Shown in pieces: positions 5,496 to 6,892 of a DNA stretch of 6,892 bases. The notes under the pieces were generated by a model. The model was not told where the DNA came from, made no database searches, and worked only from the letters and a program-made list of their open reading frames with translations. The DNA is from Methylococcaceae bacterium UBA659 (GTDB lineage: Bacteria; Pseudomonadota; Gammaproteobacteria; Methylococcales; Methylomonadaceae), in contig DBNZ01000073.1 of NCBI GenBank assembly GCA_002299495.1, positions 1 to 6,892 of the forward strand, written 5' to 3'. Within the stretch, counting starts at the first letter, position 1; each line of letters starts with the position of its first letter. Position numbers and translations under genes: made by a program.

Positions 5496-6218
5496 ATGAG
5501 ACCTAGCGGACGTAATCCAGACCAATTGCGTGATATAAAATTTACCTGTGGCTATACCAAACATGCGGAAGGTTCCGTGTTGGTTGAATTTGGCGATACC
5601 CGAGTTTTATGCACCGCCAGCGTTGATAAGTCCGTGCCCCGGTTCTTGAAAGGCAAAAGTGAAGGGTGGGTGACGGCGGAATACGGCATGTTGCCAAGGT
5701 CCACCCATAGCCGCATGGGCCGCGAAGCCAGTTATGGCAAGCAAGGCGGACGCACCTTGGAAATCCAGCGCTTGATTGGGCGGTCGCTGAGGGCGGCGGT
5801 GGATTTGAAGGCGCTGGGCGAACACACCATCACCATTGATTGCGATGTCTTGCAGGCGGATGGGGGCACCCGCACGGCTTCAATCACCGGCGGATTTATC
5901 GCTCTGTCCTTGGCGGCGCAAAAAATGTTGGCACGCAGGCTGATCAAATCCAACCCCTTGTATGGGCAAGTGGCCTCGGTGTCGGTGGGGATTTTTGCAG
6001 GCATTCCGGTGTTGGATTTGGATTATGCCGAAGACAGCAATGCCGAGACCGATATGAATGTGGTCATGAACGATCTGTCGGCCTTCATCGAGGTGCAAGG
6101 CACCGCCGAAGGCCATGCTTTTAGGAAAGAAGAGCTGGATGCCATGCTGACGTTGGCGGAAAACGGCATCAAGCAGTTGTTGGCGAAACAACGGCAAGTG
6201 TTGGGAATGGACGAATAA
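5496..6218 (+). CDS. rph: Ribonuclease PH
   Basis: Phosphate-dependent 3'-to-5' exoribonuclease that trims tRNA precursors and other RNA 3' ends in the cytoplasm, releasing nucleoside diphosphates; normally a hexamer. The 240 residues match the usual length of about 238. Typical segments are MRPSGR at the N-terminus, [42 protein letters not shown] with the phosphate-binding Arg86, [16 protein letters not shown] (GGTR at 123-126), and [19 protein letters not shown] with acidic residues Asp180 and Asp186 at the catalytic positions. The C-terminus [10 protein letters not shown] is also standard. The protein is complete; unlike the E. coli K-12 allele it shows no frameshift. The ribosome site is weak (ACGGAA). 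Its stop overlaps the rdgB start by one base (TAATG), a frequent pairing in proteobacteria. Confidence 0.97.
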   Translation: MRPSGRNPDQLRDIKFTCGYTKHAEGSVLVEFGDTRVLCTASVDKSVPRFLKGKSEGWVTAEYGMLPRSTHSRMGREASYGKQGGRTLEIQRLIGRSLRAAVDLKALGEHTITIDCDVLQADGGTRTASITGGFIALSLAAQKMLARRLIKSNPLYGQVASVSVGIFAGIPVLDLDYAEDSNAETDMNVVMNDLSAFIEVQGTAEGHAFRKEELDAMLTLAENGIKQLLAKQRQVLGMDE

Positions 6219-6823
6219 TGCCGCCCCGTCCACGGCAACCCATTATTTTGGCCAGCGGCAATGTCGGCAAGTCTAGGGAAATCCAAGCCTTATTGCCGGA
6301 TTACCTGATCACGCCGCAGACCGAGTTTGGCATTAAGGAATGTGCGGAAACCGCCTGCACCTTTGTTGAAAACGCCTTGCTAAAGGCGAGAAACGCGGCG
6401 GTGCAGTCTGGGTTGCCGACCATTGCCGATGATTCGGGGATTATGGTCGATGCCTTAGGTGGCGCCCCCGGGGTACGGTCCGCCCGTTACGCCGGGGAGG
6501 GGGCTAGCGACTTGGACAATTTGGACCAGTTGCTGCAAGCGATGGCAAATGTGCCGGAAGGTCGGCGGGCTGCCCGCTTTGTTTGTGTGCTGGTGTTCCT
6601 GCGCGATGCCTACGACCCTTGCCCGTTGATAGCGCACGGGGTTTGGGAAGGCGCCATTGCGTTCCAAGCGGCCGGCGGCGACGGCTTCGGCTATGACCCG
6701 GTGTTTTGGTTGGCGAGCCGGAAATGCACCTGCGCGCAATTGTCCGCTGCGGAAAAAAACGCCCTAAGCCATCGGGGGCAGGCGGTCAAGCAGTTGGCGG
6801 CGATGTTAAGGGCTATAGGCTAG
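6218..6823 (+). CDS. rdgB: XTP/dITP diphosphatase (non-canonical purine NTP pyrophosphatase), RdgB/HAM1 family
   Basis: Hydrolyses dITP, XTP and ITP to monophosphates plus pyrophosphate, keeping deaminated purines out of DNA and RNA. The 201 residues match the family length. Seen in order are LASGNVGKSREI (residues 11-22, nucleotide binding), ETACTFVENALLKAR with Glu44, ADDSGIMVDALGGAPGVRSARYAG with Asp72 as the probable general base, GDGFGYDPVF around 154-163, and SHRGQA (184-189), all family signatures. The segment between GFGYDPVF and EKNALSHRG is WLASRKCTCAQLSAA, where relatives typically have a Pro-containing stretch ending in AEL. It has two cysteines and Gln in place of Glu, which is odd but outside the core catalytic motifs. 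The gene starts inside the rph stop (TAATG), with GGGAATGGA upstream as a likely ribosome site, so it is translationally coupled. The hemW gene that often follows is not reached in the window. Confidence 0.96.
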   Translation: MPPRPRQPIILASGNVGKSREIQALLPDYLITPQTEFGIKECAETACTFVENALLKARNAAVQSGLPTIADDSGIMVDALGGAPGVRSARYAGEGASDLDNLDQLLQAMANVPEGRRAARFVCVLVFLRDAYDPCPLIAHGVWEGAIAFQAAGGDGFGYDPVFWLASRKCTCAQLSAAEKNALSHRGQAVKQLAAMLRAIG

Positions 6824-6840
6824 CAGGTGCGCGTTCGCTG

Positions 6841-6879
6841 AAAATCTTGGCAACGGAGCGATAGCGAAGTGAAGATTTT
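6841..6879. repeat. Inverted repeat AAAATCTT...AAGATTTT after rdgB
   Basis: AAAATCTT (6841-6848) and AAGATTTT (6872-6879) form a perfect 8-bp dyad around 23 nt, starting 17 nt after the rdgB stop. A T follows in the plus direction, so it could be a weak terminator of rph-rdgB. TTCGCT (6834-6839) can also pair with AGCGAA (6863-6868), interleaved with the first stem. Confidence 0.5.
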
Positions 6880-6892
6880 TAGTCCCCGATAG

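Noticed and set aside
5607..6739. Antisense frames opposite rph and rdgB
   Set aside because: Both sense genes are complete with all family motifs; the antisense frames have no recognisable content.
1..6892. CRISPR array, insertion sequence, phage or defence genes
   Set aside because: No regularly spaced repeats, transposase or integrase motifs, or terminal inverted repeats with target duplications were seen.

Overview
The window looks like ordinary chromosomal DNA from a gammaproteobacterium of about 50% GC. The protein types and the rph-rdgB pairing would suit a methanotroph-like (Methylococcales) or related lineage, but that placement is an inference from recall; no 16S or other decisive marker is present. 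I see no insertion sequence, phage gene, CRISPR array, tRNA or rRNA.

Layout. (1) 1-1158, plus strand: the 3' part of cysN, the GTPase subunit of sulfate adenylyltransferase; its first ~155 codons lie outside the window. It ends in an unusual ~95-residue tail that reads as a shrunken, catalytically dead APS-kinase (CysC) domain. (2) 1258-3510, minus strand, convergent with cysN: a tight three-gene cluster. In transcription order it holds a very acidic 98-residue protein, a 281-residue P-loop NTPase/kinase-like protein of unknown role, and metA (homoserine O-acyltransferase, first committed step of methionine synthesis). The gaps are 3 and 15 nt, so this is probably one operon. (3) 3511-3942: a divergent intergenic region of about 430 bp with several inverted repeats, a short tandem repeat and a possible -10 box. 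It should carry the promoters of both the metA cluster and degQ. (4) 3943-5307, plus: degQ, a periplasmic HtrA-family serine protease with two PDZ domains. (5) 5308-5495: a spacer with a hairpin and a possible promoter. (6) 5496-6823, plus: rph (RNase PH) and rdgB (XTP/dITP pyrophosphatase), overlapping by one base (TAATG). (7) 6824-6892: non-coding, with an inverted repeat after rdgB.

Functionally, cysN (sulfate activation) and metA (methionine synthesis) put two sulfur-metabolism genes tail to tail. degQ is envelope protein quality control; rph and rdgB are RNA 3'-end processing and nucleotide-pool sanitation. The two points most worth a second look are the decayed APS-kinase remnant on CysN and the uncharacterised acidic-protein/P-loop pair locked to metA. 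I did not find a clear new defence or mobile system.
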